Positions 36,805 through 48,338 of a stretch of 64,000 bases of DNA are shown piece after piece. The notes beneath the pieces are model-generated. The model was not told where the DNA came from and searched no databases. It worked only from the letters and a program-made list of their open reading frames with translations. Source of the DNA: Symsagittifera roscoffensis (taxonomy: Eukaryota; Xenacoelomorpha; Acoela; Convolutidae); assembly GCF_963678635.1 (NCBI RefSeq), contig NC_087067.1, forward strand, positions 37,208,686-37,272,685. Reading direction: 5' to 3'. Positions within the stretch are counted from its first letter, which is position 1. Each line of letters opens with the position of its first letter. Made by a program: the position numbers and the translations under genes.

Positions 36805-38866
36805 TGAAAAAATTTTTGCTAAAAAGTAAAATTTCAAACGTTTTCGCAATGTGCATCGTCAGGATTTTCACAATAAACTAATCTAAATGACGATAATACA
36901 TCAACTTTCATATGTTACTTACAATAATTCACATACATTTTGGTTCTAACCCATCATGTCAAAAAATTAGCCATTCACAGTTGACCTCAAAATTACTATT
37001 AAAATTAAAATGCTTTAAATCTCTAAAATTAATTAAACAGTTTCAAATTAACTAGTCTGGAAGTTTCTGGATCATAATTTCATTTTAGACATGTACGTTT
37101 TAAATGAAAAACCAAAAATTTTTTGGGACTAAGTTTTCAGTGTTAAGTCGCTGCTCCTAAACTCATCGCGAATGTTCAAGCCCGGTTTCTCTTTTCTGAT
37201 ATGTTTTGCCTCTAGTGTTAATAATTTTGTTTGGTTGTTTGACCCATATATAATTTCCTAACTAAGATCTGCGCTATTTCCCTCAAGTTGTCATTGCTGA
37301 AGGTGGACGCCTACCAGTGAGTCTGCTGTCTTATGTTCCTCAATTCTAGTGGTCAAATGTCGATTAAATTGTCCGACATGGGAGGAAGTGCATCCACAAC
37401 ATGACAGTTTATAAACCACTCTTGACTTGAGAACATTAGAAAAAGCTGACTTCAGTTATGGTAAACATTATTCTAGTTTTCTTGTGGTGAAAACCACTTG
37501 AACGTTAGTTAGTTTTTGTAACCTGTTAGCAACATATTGGCTTTGGTAACTTCTATATTGCACCATCAGCATTGGGTGCTTCACATCCTTTGGTGATTGA
37601 GTTGACAAACTCCTCTCACTATACAGGGACTCGCCCTTACCCTCGATGCTTTTGCACAGGGCATCTGAAGCCACCTTTGCGGTTCATTTTTCAGGGTATT
37701 GACTTGTCAGCCATTGCGTTCTATTAGTTTCCATAGCCTTATCAATTTGCTCCCAGCGAGATGTACTCCTAAAAACCCTGGGTACATTGCCTTGGATAAC
37801 ACTACGCTTATACTGAGTTGGGACGTTGCTTCTATAGCTCAATATAGTCCCTGCATCTGTTGGTTTTTGATACCAACTGCAAGTTACACACCTACCCTGC
37901 GATACATTTATGTTCAAAACCATTTAGGTAAAGCTTCTCATACGAGCTGCCTGGAAGTGGTAGTCATATGGGTGTCTCAGCCTTTTGTACCTTAGCTAAA
38001 CCGTACAAACGGGCGGGTTGCCCCCCTGTTGACCTCATCTTAGATTATAATTGATCACTTATCTCGTCTTTTTTGTTCATGGCTAGTAATTCTTTGTTAA
38101 GTTCTTTCTCAATTTTCAGTTTAACCTCATCAGTGTTTGCATCTTTTTTCAAAAACTGAGAAAATTGCAACAAAGATTCCAGCTTTGTTTCATACGTTTG
38201 TTTCCCCATTATGCAAAACCAACCCCCTTATCAAAAGCCAAAGCCAGCTACCCATTAACTTTGAGATATTTCCTCGTTTTTTCAACAGGTTTGTCTCTTG
38301 GGGTTTGCCAGAAGTTTCACCAGATGTTTTTTGATTTTTCAATTGTGAGATGAAAATGTCGATATCAGCCAAAAAGTGCGTTTCGTTACAATTTTCTCTA
38401 ATGGGATGCGTCGAGCCTATTGATAGCACTTCATATACCCATCAAGGCAAATCAATATTATCAAGCACCTTAATTGATTGCCCATTTCTCCCCCCAAGAG
38501 GTTTATCTTGTCTCTCGGACAGCTTTTCTTACTTTTTTCCATGGTTTTTTGATGTTGTCTTTAAGCTTGCCTCATTTTGACACCAAACGAAGGGGAAAAT
38601 GGATGCCCACGACTGTTCGTCGATTTCTTTTTGCACCAGTGATCGTGCTTTCATTAGCTTCTCCTCGTACCTTTTCCTGTCCCTATTTGCCCTAGAAGTT
38701 TCAGTCCTTATTAGTTATAATTGAAAATTATGCACAGCTCGGTCCGAAAAAACATCGTTCTCGGGGACCCTAAACTTCAAAAAGTCCGTTGTTAGACCGT
38801 TTTTCATATACTTTCTCAGAGACTTCAATCTTTGTACAGATACTTGCAATTTCTGAAAGAGTTTTT
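36805..38866 (-). mobile_element. PLE Y, copy 2
   Basis: Duplicate of 4593-6654. GIY-YIG and linker lie at about 37117-37674, the RT C-terminal frame at 37684-37923, and the N-terminal domain up to 38866. It shares the same internal deletion of the RT core, so the nesting predates the duplication. Confidence 0.7.
36833..36868 (-). ncRNA. hammerhead-ribozyme-like motif, copy 2
   Basis: Identical in core to 4622-4655 (CTGACGA, short hairpin, GAAA, AACGTT). Confidence 0.5.
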
Positions 38867-39368
38867 AATAGTAAAGAGTTTATACACTAATTTCCCGCTC
38901 AAGGAAGCGGTTGAAATAGCCCTGAGGAGAATATATGAGCAAGTCAACCCTCCGGAAACATCTCGCAAGACTATGAAAAAATTATTGAATATGGCAATGA
39001 GTAAGGTACACTTTAAATGCAACGGTTTGTGGTATGTACAAAAAGACGGTTTAGCAATGGACGCCTCCCTTGCAGTAATACTGGCCAAGTTTTGGCTCAA
39101 AGAATACGAACCTGTATTAAAGAAAGAAGTACCAAAAATGACTGTGCTAATTGATGGTAACAAGGAGGTCTGCCCTGGATGTCAGAAAAAGGTGACATAT
39201 TGGACTAAAGGGGTAGAATGCGAAGCTTGTTTGAATTGGTACCACTTAGGATGTGGTAACATATCGGAAGCTGAAAACGCAGACATCGCTGAAACAGTAT
39301 GGCATTATTTGCATGCAAAAAACAACAGGAAGCAGATCAGGCTGAGATTGGTGTTAAATTTTTTCTAA
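38867..39368 (+). pseudogene. PLE X RT core with PHD-like finger, copy 2
   Basis: Duplicate of 6655-7156. The only coding difference noticed is one residue after VWHYL. The finger and the frameshift near its end are the same as in copy 1. Confidence 0.75.
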
Positions 39369-39937
39369 GACGTGTGGACGACACAGTTAGAACTGTCAAG
39401 GGTGATCCAGGGTTAATTCTCGAGGCTGTCAATAATTTGCATCGAAACTTGCAGTTCACCATGGAAGAACTCGATAGTAACGGTAATTTGGCCTTTTTGG
39501 ATTTAAATGTCAACGTGGACTCAGGAAAAAAGGTTTTCAGAAGTACCTCAACCTGGGAAACTTTTGACCAGGCATTGGAAAAAAATCAAAAACAATGGAT
39601 TAAAAATCAATATCCGAAAAATTGGTCGGACAGGGTAGTGTTTGAAACTCTTAACAAGATCATTGAGGGACGTTTTAATCTTGACACATGTGCAAAGGGT
39701 GGTTACACACACATCAGACACAATGAAATTAGAGACACATTCGCCAACCTAATGAACGAGGTTTGCCATAACGTCGAGATTGAGCCGAAACTTCAGCCGT
39801 TGCAAGGCGAAAGCTTTGTCAACAATTCAACCACAACTAAAGATGAGGCACGACTTGACATTAAGGCAAACGGACTCTGGGGTTCACGATTCAGCCGCGC
39901 TTTCTTTGATGTGAAAATTTTCAACCCCCATGCTTAA
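39299..39937 (+). pseudogene. PLE X RT C-terminus fused to LINE-type RLE, copy 2
   Basis: 212 codons identical in layout to 7087-7725. The chimeric junction is preserved, so the fusion predates the duplication. Confidence 0.75.
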
Positions 39938-40285
39938 ACATCGCAAAAACTGCATAAGGATGCATACAAATACCACGAAACGCTGAAGAACTCCAAATAT
40001 CAGCAAAGAATTTTAAACGTAGAGCAGAGTAGCTTGTGCCCGCTAATTTTTGGATGCACTGGTGGCGCTGCTCCAACAGCCACGCGGACGATGCAGCGAT
40101 GGGCCGAAAAACTAAGTGAAAAAAGACAAAGCTATCCAGAATCTATAAACTACATAAGAACTAAAATAAGCTTCGCGCTCCTGAGGAGCTCTATACTTTG
40201 TATAAGGGGGTGCAGATCGCTACGCAAAGTTCAATTTATCGACAACTCCATAAGCGCTATTGTAGAGGAAGGACGGCTAAGATAA
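39938..40285 (+). pseudogene. C-terminal nuclease tail, copy 2
   Basis: Duplicate of 7726-8073. Frame 40034-40285 is open a little further upstream than in copy 1 and keeps FGCTGGAAPTATRTMQRWAE through CIRGCRSLRK. Confidence 0.7.
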
Positions 40286-40801
40286 ATTAACATTACGACG
40301 ATGCATTTAATGCTGATTTATGACTTCATTGCTGATATATATGCATTTTTATATCGCTGGTATGGCCCTATCCAGCTTGTGCACTTACCGTTACTAAACG
40401 GAAGGGCCCCTTTTGTAATTTAGTTTTTTAAAAAGTTTTATTCGCGAGTTAGGTTGAAGAAAGGTAGCTTTATGTTTCACTTCTAGCTAGCAACTACTTA
40501 CACTAAACTCGCGGGTGTAAACAGTTCTCAATCAGCAAAATACACCAAAAAAAACAAATCGAAAACAATTTTATTTGAAGCCAAGCAAAATTTGTTCACA
40601 AACAATATCCGTTGAGAGGAGAAAAACAAAAATAAAAAAGTCTAGCACTCGCAAAAAGGGGAGCTTTAAAATTCCGAGAAAAGAAAGGAAAATGAAATGA
40701 AGTAAATGGAATTTGAAAACCTAATGGGATTGGCAGCCTACAAGATTCGAATCACTGACCTGTGGGTTATCAAGTTACGACAGTAGTTAGTTGACCTTGC
40801 A
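40286..40801. other. no gene; AT-rich end of copy 2 with tRNA-like relic
   Basis: Matches 8074-8590, including the minus-strand tRNA-like relic at about 40731-40801, where similarity to copy 1 ends. Confidence 0.5.
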
Positions 40802-41545
40802 ATGCAATATCGAGGTAATCCATCTCAACTGTTCGCTGCAAAGGTTCGGCACAAATCCGGAGCAAAAATTTTTACAACAAGAAAATTGAAAACATGCTTG
40901 CCATCTCTCAAAACTTCCTTTGCTCGTAAACTGAGTTACAAAGTGGTCTATAAGCTTACATGTAGTGGATGTAACTCCACCTATGTCGGCCAGACAGTCC
41001 GAAGTTTACCCACGAGGGTCGATGAACACCGCAAAGGGGACTCCCCAGTAGGGCCACACATGTTAGTGTAATAAGGAGGTACGCGGTACTGCTGAGCTGA
41101 AGTGAGAGATTATAGACCAAATAGCCAACACTCATAAGCTGCTCAAAATAGAGGCTTTGCATTTTTGGAAGGAGAGACCGAGGGTCAGTCAACACACGCG
41201 ATGAATTCAGGAGCCGGGAATTATCACTAGAATTATAATCTATGTATAATATTGCTAAAAGTTAAAAAACTGACTTGTAAGAATCAAAAATAGTCCCAAA
41301 TCTAAATTTTATAACCATGAAAGAACAAATTGCTAAGAAGAAATATAAGTGAATTACAGGAAAAATTTATTATTATTACGTAATGTATTATGAAATGAAA
41401 GTTGTTCAAATATGATTGGTCAAAAAGTTTTAAAGAATTTTCAGACATTTGTCTCATTTATCAGATTTTTGATCTTTTTGAAGATATTGTAAAAAATTTT
41501 TAATCCTGATGATGCACGAATTGTGCGAAAACATTTTTATTAACA
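40802..41545 (+). pseudogene. Penelope-like element PLE3, 3' end with GIY-YIG domain
   Basis: The frame from 40802 to 41071 reads FTTRKLKTCLPSLK, then VVYKLTCSGCNSTYVGQTVR and TRVDEHRKGDSPVGPH, the CCHH-type GIY-YIG nuclease of Penelope-like elements. Shifted frames to about 41230 carry the usual RDEF-like end (AMNSGAGN). The element is 5'-truncated exactly at the end of the duplicated unit. Its catalytic YVGQ box is intact, but the protein is broken after GPH. The 3' untranslated part ends with a hammerhead-like motif. Confidence 0.75.
41503..41540 (+). ncRNA. hammerhead-ribozyme-like motif (PLE3 tail)
   Basis: CTGATGA, then a GCAC/GTGC stem with a five-base loop, then GAAA. The following AACATT has lost the perfect palindrome seen in the PLE Y motif. 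As there, one extra T lies before stem II. The position about 270 bases after the GIY-YIG frame fits the terminal repeats of Penelope-like elements. Confidence 0.5.
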
Positions 41546-42179
41546 TTTTAAATTTCATTTTAAATTTTTTATATTAATAAAGAAAACTTTTTTTAAAAAA
41601 AATTGTGAAAAAGAACATAAAAGAAAAAAATCATGCTACGAACATGAAAAGTCGCAGAGCGACGCCCTGAATTTTCCAACTGACATCCTGACATGTTTGC
41701 GAAAACGTTTGGAATATACTTTTTTTGCAAAAATCTCGTCAATTTTAATTGTAAATTTGCGATAAAACAAAAAACGAAGAGCTTAAAATTCCAATTGTTT
41801 TCCCATTAAAGGGCCAGTATCTAAAATCATAATGATTTTTGTCAATGTGTAAGGATTTTGTGTAGTGTTTTTTATCGATGCGTGGAATATAGCCTTTTTT
41901 TTAGTTACCAAAGTGTTTAAAAATTTTAGTGCCTTACTCACGGTTCCAAAGCACCAACACCCTCATCAGATGAAAGAAAAAGCGATAGGAGAGCCTTGTT
42001 TCAGCAATTCTTGGCCAACAGTTACTGAAAGACATTCCATTGAAGGAGAAAAAAAGTGGCTGTGTGGCACGACGTGATCAACAACACCATTAGCAGTCAT
42101 AGAACCAACACAGAACCAACAACTAGAGCCCAGCTGGTATCGAAGAGCTGACAAACTATTTAAAGGCGAAAAGGCAGCA
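41546..42179. other. no gene; AT-rich PLE flank
   Basis: Contains a degenerate CCTGACA...GCGAAAACGTTT relic (about 41687-41710) resembling the hammerhead tail without stem II. Nothing else was recognised. Confidence 0.45.
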
Positions 42180-42222
42180 GATATCTGCGCTCGTCTATTT
42201 CAGAAGGGAAGGAACGCCCGAC

Positions 42223-42678
42223 TTGTTTAGTCAGCTTCTCAACACGGGAGTTCTCAATATTCCAACAACAAAACGGCTACTCTCCAAGTGCAAACAAAAC
42301 AATCCAAAGCAGCTCAAGGAATATTTGGAGCGGAAATCTCTGCGATTGTTAGTGGCACACGAAGAAATACTGTCAGAACTGATTGGCAATATCAGGGGCA
42401 AACAACCGAGACCATCGCAGACAAGGACGAAGACGAAAGCAAGGCGTGAGCAGAATCTGAAGGCGAGGAAATGTCTGCGCTTCAAAGACAGGGGTGAGGA
42501 GAGTGTGAATTATTTTGCTTTGCGTCTTGTGAGTTTACTCGTGGCCTGCAAAACAATGACCACAGTACTTTTGCCTGCTGTTTGGCTCAGACAAATTTTG
42601 ATTAGAAAACTAACTTTAAAATTGTGTAACACCATTAAAAACTCTTTCGAAAAGTTGAAGTATCTCGACATAGACTGA
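42223..42678 (+). pseudogene. PLE Z N-terminal domain
   Basis: 151 codons, basic and without a named domain. The last part (NSFEKLKYLDID) aligns with the start of the N-terminal region of PLE Y (minus strand near 6640). The region continues in broken frames to about 43230. Confidence 0.5.
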
Positions 42679-43273
42679 AGTAGAGAAACTGATAGAAAAA
42701 CGATCTTGTACCCGACATTATGAAGGGTCTCCCAGAACAACTTTTTTTCGGATCACGCTGTGCAAAAATTTCAACTAAAACTACTAAGAACCGAAACTTC
42801 GAAATTCCTAGGGCTAATGAGTACAGGAAAAGGTATGAGGAGATGCTAATGAAACCCGATCACTGGTGCAAAAAAAATCGTCGAACAGTGGTGGGCATCC
42901 ATATTCCGCTTCGTGAGGCATCAAGTTGAGGCAAGCTTAATGACAACATCAGAAAACCATTTAAAAAGTTAGGAAAACTGACCGAGAGACAAGATTAACC
43001 TATTGGGGGGAGAAATCAGAGATCAGTTAGGGTGCTTGATAACATTGAAATGCCTGGAACGCACTTTTTGACTGATATCGACATTTTCCTCTCACAATTG
43101 AAAAATCAAAAAAACATCTTGTGAAACTTTATGTGAAATAGAAGCCGCAGTAAAGGCATATGCAAAAAACGTAGGGCAAACCCCAGGAGACGAAGCTGTT
43201 TAAGAAACGAGGAAATATCTCAAAAATAATGGTTTCTGGCTGTGCCTTTTGATAAGGGGTTGGTTTTTGCATA

Positions 43274-43681
43274 ATGAGGAAACAAACGTATGAAACAAAG
43301 CTGGAATCCTTTTGCAATCTGCTCAGTTTTCGAAAAAAAAATGCAACCACTGATGAGGTTATACTGAAAATTGTGAAAGAACTTTACAAAGAATTACCAG
43401 CCATGAACAAAAGAGACGAGATAAGTGATCAATTATTATCTAAGATGAGGTCAACAGGGGGGCAACCCACCCGTTTGTACGGTTTGGCTAAGGTACCCAA
43501 GGCTGAGACACCCCTACAACTGTTACCATCACTTCCATGCAGCTCTTATTTGAATTTAAACAAAACGCTTTCAAAGTTTTTTGAGAACATCGATGGAGCC
43601 AATATAGAAACAAATAGTAGAGCTGCCAGAGAAACCTTTGCAAACATTGCTCTAGATACGGATGAAACCATAATCTCTTGA
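43274..43681 (+). pseudogene. PLE Z RT finger
   Basis: The frame reads ETKLESFCNLLSF, MNKRDEISDQLLSKMRSTGG and QPTRLYGLAKVPK, followed by SSYLNLNKTLSKFFENIDGA, the N-terminal RT motifs of Penelope-like elements. A stop follows right before the next frame. Confidence 0.75.
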
Positions 43682-44220
43682 TGTTGAAAAATTTGTACCC
43701 CAACGTTCCACTGAAGGAAGCAATTGAAATTGCTTCACAGAAGCTGTACAGCCAGGAGTATCCTCCTGATATCCAAAGAGCAACCACGAAAACACTTCTG
43801 AAAATGGCGGTCAGCAGAATATATTTCAAGTGTAATGATTCATGGTATGTGGAAGCTGATGCTCTTCCAATGGGCGCATGCTTCGCTGTAATTCTGACAA
43901 ACCTGTGGCTGAAAGAGTACGAGTCTGCTCTAAGACAAGAGATACCAGTGGGATTGGAGATACAGTCAAGGAATGACAAAAAACTGTTCGTGCTCATGTT
44001 GCCGCAGGAAAGTAACATATAAATCAAAGGGGCTTGAGCGCGAGAGTTGCCAAAACTGGTAATATCTAAAATGAGGAAAAGTATCCGATGATGTTTACGC
44101 ATCAACAACCGAGATAGTCTGGTTCTGTGAAAGCTGCGGCCGCGCTAAGAACAAGGAGAAGGATATTCCAAAATTAAAAATGTTGCTCAGATATGTGGAT
44201 GACATTGTTAGAACAGTCAG
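43678..44220 (+). pseudogene. PLE Z RT core, PHD-like finger and YVDD box
   Basis: The frame 43678-44022 carries LYPNVPLKEAIEIA and LPMGACFAVILTNLWLKEYE. After a frameshift, a Cys-rich stretch follows (C-x-C-x2-C...C-x2-NW...KC...WFCESC). After that comes LLRYVDDIVRTVR with the paired catalytic aspartates. The finger therefore sits between the palm motif and the YVDD box, exactly as in PLE X. Confidence 0.7.
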
Positions 44221-44599
44221 AGTTGAGCCGAGTTGCGTTCTCGATGCCGTCAATTGTTTCCATGAAAATCTGCAGTTCATTCTAGAGGAAACTAATTCAG
44301 AGTAAATTTGCCGTTCCTGGGTTTGAACATGAATGTACCGCAGGATAGGGGGAAACCTGCAATTTGTATCGAAAAAAAACAGATACTGGGACTATACTGA
44401 CTTTAGAAGCTGCGCCCGAGTCAGTTAAAGCGTACTGATACCCAAAGCACTGTAAACAAAATTTTTAGGAGTACATCTAACTGGGAGAAATTTGATAATG
44501 CTATGGAAACTGACAGGGCGCAATGGCTGAAAAATCAGAATTCCGGAAATTGAGCCAACGACGGTAAGGTAGTACTCTGAGACCTTAAAATTATTCCGA

Positions 44600-44871
44600 A
44601 ACTGGAAAAAAGTACGGCCTGAGCTCAACACTGGTGTGCGAGCTTTGGTTATCGGGACCGACTACGAGTTCATAGTATAATTCAATTTTAAGACAATTTC
44701 CAAAAATATGCCTCAAAACAAAAATAAAAACAGTAGAAGAACTCCTCATTCCTGGATCTGCAATCGGCGAATTGTGCCAAAACGGAGAGCTCGACAAAAA
44801 ACTAAGGAGCTAGAAAAAACTTCGGATGTCATTGACAAACTAGATGCCCATTATGGTTCTTACATCTTAAA
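44600..44871 (+). pseudogene. LINE-derived segment inside PLE Z
   Basis: Nucleotides match the minus-strand LINE RT/thumb segment at about 2160-2390 over roughly 260 bp. Shared stretches include KTKELEKTSDVIDKLDAHYG and the DNA around ACAATTTCCAAAAATATGCC. The segment joins directly to the GIY-YIG domain at VVYKLSC. Confidence 0.8.
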
Positions 44872-45118
44872 AAGAGTGGTTTATAAACTGTCATGTAGTG
44901 GCTGCACTTCCACCTATGTCGGACAAACTATTCGATTTTTAACCACTAGAATTGAGGAACATAAGAAAGCAGACTCACCGGTAGGCCTCCACCTTCCGCA
45001 ATGCCAACTTGAGGAAAATAGCGCAGGTCTTAGTTGGGATTTTCTAGATAAGTCAAACAACCAAACAAAACTATTTGCACTGGAGGCAATACATATCAGA
45101 AAGAGAAACCGTGCTTGA
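44872..45118 (+). pseudogene. PLE Z GIY-YIG endonuclease
   Basis: VVYKLSCSGCTSTYVGQTIR, TTRIEEHKKADSPVGLHLPQC and a closing LEAIHIRK make up a near-complete CCHH-GIY-YIG domain with the YVGQ catalytic box and basic residues intact. It is open in one frame (44708-45118) with the LINE segment before it. Confidence 0.8.
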
Positions 45119-45184
45119 CCACGTGCGATGAGTTTAGGAGCAGGTAGTTAACACTGCAAATGATAAAACCATCCAAATCAAATG

Positions 45185-46716
45185 GATCTGATAGAACCAT
45201 CCAAATCACCGTGGGCGTGTGGAGTAATAATGGCCAAAAAGAAAGGCGACCAATTGAGGTTTTGTTGCAACTTTCGTATCTGATCTCCGTCACGGTGAAG
45301 GATGCCTATCCCATACCTAGAATTGATGAGAGCCTCTCTAAGTTAGGTGATGCAAAGTTTTCTACGACTCTTGATTTAGGTTCGGCATTTTGGCAAGTCC
45401 CACTGAGGAAGCAGGACAGGGACAAAAGAGGGTTCGCCTGCGAGCTAGGGCTGTTTCAATGGAAACGGATGCCATTTGGTCTATGCAATGCCACGGCAAC
45501 ATTTCAACGGTTGATGGCACACGCATTGATAGGTGTGACAAAGAAATGCAGCAATTTGGTAATGTGCTACGTGGATGACGTGGTAATAGCGACGCCTACA
45601 ATGGAAGACCACATCGAGCGACTAGACGAGGTGTTTGCATGTATGAAGAGGTCAGGACTAAAGTGCAAACCGTCAAAGTGCGAGAGACTCAAGGACTCAA
45701 TCAAACACTTGGGGAGGATGGTGGACAGGCATGGCATCAGACCAGACCCAGATGCAGTGGAAGCGGTTCTGACTTGGAAATCGCCAAAGACGGAACATCA
45801 ATTGATGAGCTTCCTGTGTTTCGCGAACTATTACAGGGAGTTCATCAAGGGCTACGCGGACAAGGTATACCCGATGCAACAACTAATGAGGCACAAAGGC
45901 AAGAAGTTCACATGGAACAACGCAGCGGAAGAGTCATTCCAGAGAATAAAGAAAGAGTTGTGCGAGGCACCAGTGCTAGGGATGCCAACGGAAAAAGGGA
46001 TGTACGTGCTGGACACGGATGCGTCGGTAGTCGCGATTTCTGGCATTCTTCATCAAGAACAGGAATGAAACTGGAAGACAGTCTTGAGACCAATAGCGTA
46101 CGGGAGTAAAGTCTTGAATGTTACGGAAATGAAGTACGGGGCGCCGAAAGCAGAGACGTTCCCGGTGGGTACCTTTGTCGAGAAATATAGAGCATACCTA
46201 GGCAGTGAGCCATTCAAGCTGCGAGTCGACAACAGGACACTCAGCTGGCTGAAGACGTACTCAATGGACCAGAGCTACATTGGGAGGTGGATAGTTCGCC
46301 TGGACGGATACGACATGATAATTGAGCATAGAACAAGAGACAAACATCAAAATGCCGATAGCTTGAGTAAGAAGACGGAGTTCTACGAGAGACAAGAACA
46401 GAGGGAGGCGGATAGGCCAGAAATCAAAGATGGCTTCTCCTTCATGGATAATAAAATGTATGATAGTATTCCACTCACGAGATGGCTCGACAAGTCAGGC
46501 AAACCGATAGAAGATCACCCCGATCTACCAAAGGAGCCACCAGAGAAAACATTTTTGAAGAAAACCCGGGGGATGCCGATAGGGATAATGCTCAAGTCAA
46601 AAATGGTGAGGGAGACGCTCAAGGCAAAAGGCTACGATCTCAACCAGGTTGAAACGGGAGATGCACAGATAGATAAAGTACTTGATGAGATTACACGAGA
46701 AACTGGCAGACGATAA
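45185..46716 (+). pseudogene. element B RT and RNase H
   Basis: Frames to 46068 and from 46084 carry YPIPRIDESLSK, LDLGSAFWQVP, CYVDDVVIATP, then the RNase H motifs VLDTDAS, an AET counterpart of the catalytic Glu, and VDNRTLSWL. They align with residues about 1350-1950 of the element A polyprotein. A TGA interrupts after HQEQE, and another break follows at 46716. Confidence 0.88.
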
Positions 46717-46893
46717 ACCTGTGATCAAAGAAAAGGACAAGGAGGAACCGGGAGTCACGATATCGAGAAAGAATGAAACGGGTGGTGGCGAGGACTCCTT
46801 AAAAGAAAAGTCGAACGGGAAAGAAGTTTTGCAGTCATTGGTTGATAAAATCCCGGAGGACATACTTGAGCGGACTCGGGTTAGTTAGAAGAA
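46717..46893 (+). pseudogene. element B linker after RNase H
   Basis: Frame 46682-46888 aligns with the acidic linker that ends the element A gag-pol protein (LEKLSDNKPV region). Frameshifts flank it. No domain recognised. Confidence 0.7.
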
Positions 46894-48297
46894 ATGACAT
46901 TTAAGGAGGAGGTTGAACACCTTGGACTAGGACAAGAGTCCGGGGAGTGGCCCACACTGGAAGAAGATGCTGGAGAAGAAAAATTGTCCGGGGAGTGCGA
47001 AGAGTGGGATGAAGATTTGGAGAAGAGCAGCGATGATCAAGAAGGTCTATGCATGATACTGGCGGAAGAGAAGATGAGACACCGCGACAGGGAGCTACAG
47101 ACGGATCCCTCCTCGCGAACGTACAACTTGGATCAGCAGGAACTGCGAGGAGGTGAAGAACTTGAGAAAATTGCAGTGTCAAGGAAACCGTTTAGGGAGC
47201 TATCATGCAACTTAAATGTCAGAACAAATCTGGTGCCAGAAGATGACAGGAAGATCATGAGGAGGATAGTATGCGTAAAGCTGAAGGATGACATCCACAA
47301 CCCTGGACAAATGAATGGTCAGATAATGGCACTAAAGGAACACGTCAAGGCGATATATAGGCTGTCGGATCTAATACGGGCCCAAAAAAATGAAAAGATG
47401 ACAAGTAACCTCTCCACATGGATCCGGACGGGGTCCAAAGAGAAGGGGGACCTAGAAGAAGACAGCTACAAGATCTTAAGCCACTTCTACAAAGACAGAA
47501 AAGACTTACTCTATCACACAGCTGATGGGGTGGTGGCATGCAAGAGAAAAGATGAGGAGAAGATGTTAAACAAGCATAACCTCATCATACTGCCACAGTT
47601 GTATCAGACGGAAGTGTTATTCAGATCGCATGATCAATTGGGGCACCAGGGGATAGACAAGGTGCAACAAAGAATACTTCACAGGTTTCACTGGCCAGGA
47701 TTAAGGAAAGCTTGTGAGAGATGGGTGAATGCATGCCTGGCATGCCTGCAGGTGAAAGACCCAAGGAAAATGAAGTTCACACTCAAGTCCGTTAAAAGCT
47801 TGGAATTTAACGAGGTTGTGCAGATAGACCATCAGAAGATCTGTATGCCAGAATCGGGATATAACCAGATACTGGTCATAATAGATCATTTCACGAAATT
47901 GGCAGAAGCGGTGCCGTGTCAGACAGCCTCGGCAGAAAAGACTTGTTACCACCTGATAACACATTGGATATCACGGTATGGTTGTCTTATGACAATTCAG
48001 TCGGACAACGGCAAAGCCTTCGTGGGGGACCTGACAAAAGAATTGATGAAGAGGTCACACATTGCTCAAGCGCACTCCACGACCTACCATCCCCAAACTA
48101 ACGGGTTAGTGGAGAGACAGAATAGAACATTGGTAAAAATGCTGAGGGTATACTGCTCAAGATATATGACAGACTGGGACAAATATCTGCCGCAAGTGGT
48201 AGGCGCATACAACAGTACGCAAAACTCAACAACCGGAATCAGTCCCTTCATGATGTTGACGGGCAAGGGAAAGAGCGATGCCTCTAACATTTTTTAA
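46894..48297 (+). pseudogene. element B pol linker fused to integrase
   Basis: A 467-codon frame starts in sequence equivalent to the end of element A gag-pol (EHLGLGQESGEW) and continues without a break into the integrase HHCC zinc site and DDE core (QIDHQK, QSDNGKAF, VERQNR). In element A these two parts lie in different frames. The frame ends at 48297 near KGKSDA, a frameshift relative to A. Confidence 0.85.
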
Positions 48298-48338
48298 ACA
48301 CAGAATACGAAGGGAAAAAGACATCGCCTCAAGCTGAT

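Larger units (their letters stand above)
33534..40801. repeat. 9.18-kb unit, copy 2, right part
   Basis: Continues the duplicate after the giant element. It matches 1322-8590 at an offset of about 32212 and stops abruptly where the Penelope-like GIY-YIG piece begins. Confidence 0.9.
42180..45184 (+). mobile_element. Penelope-like element Z (chimeric, decayed)
   Basis: Order on the + strand: N-terminal domain (42223-42929 and onward, broken), RT finger (43274-43681), RT core (43678-44022), PHD-like finger and YVDD box (about 43978-44220), degraded RT C-terminus, a LINE-derived segment (44600-44870), GIY-YIG (44872-45118). It supplies the RT core missing from PLE Y, to which it is related. Its 3' end is cut by the truncated giant element B near 45185. 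Confidence 0.75.
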
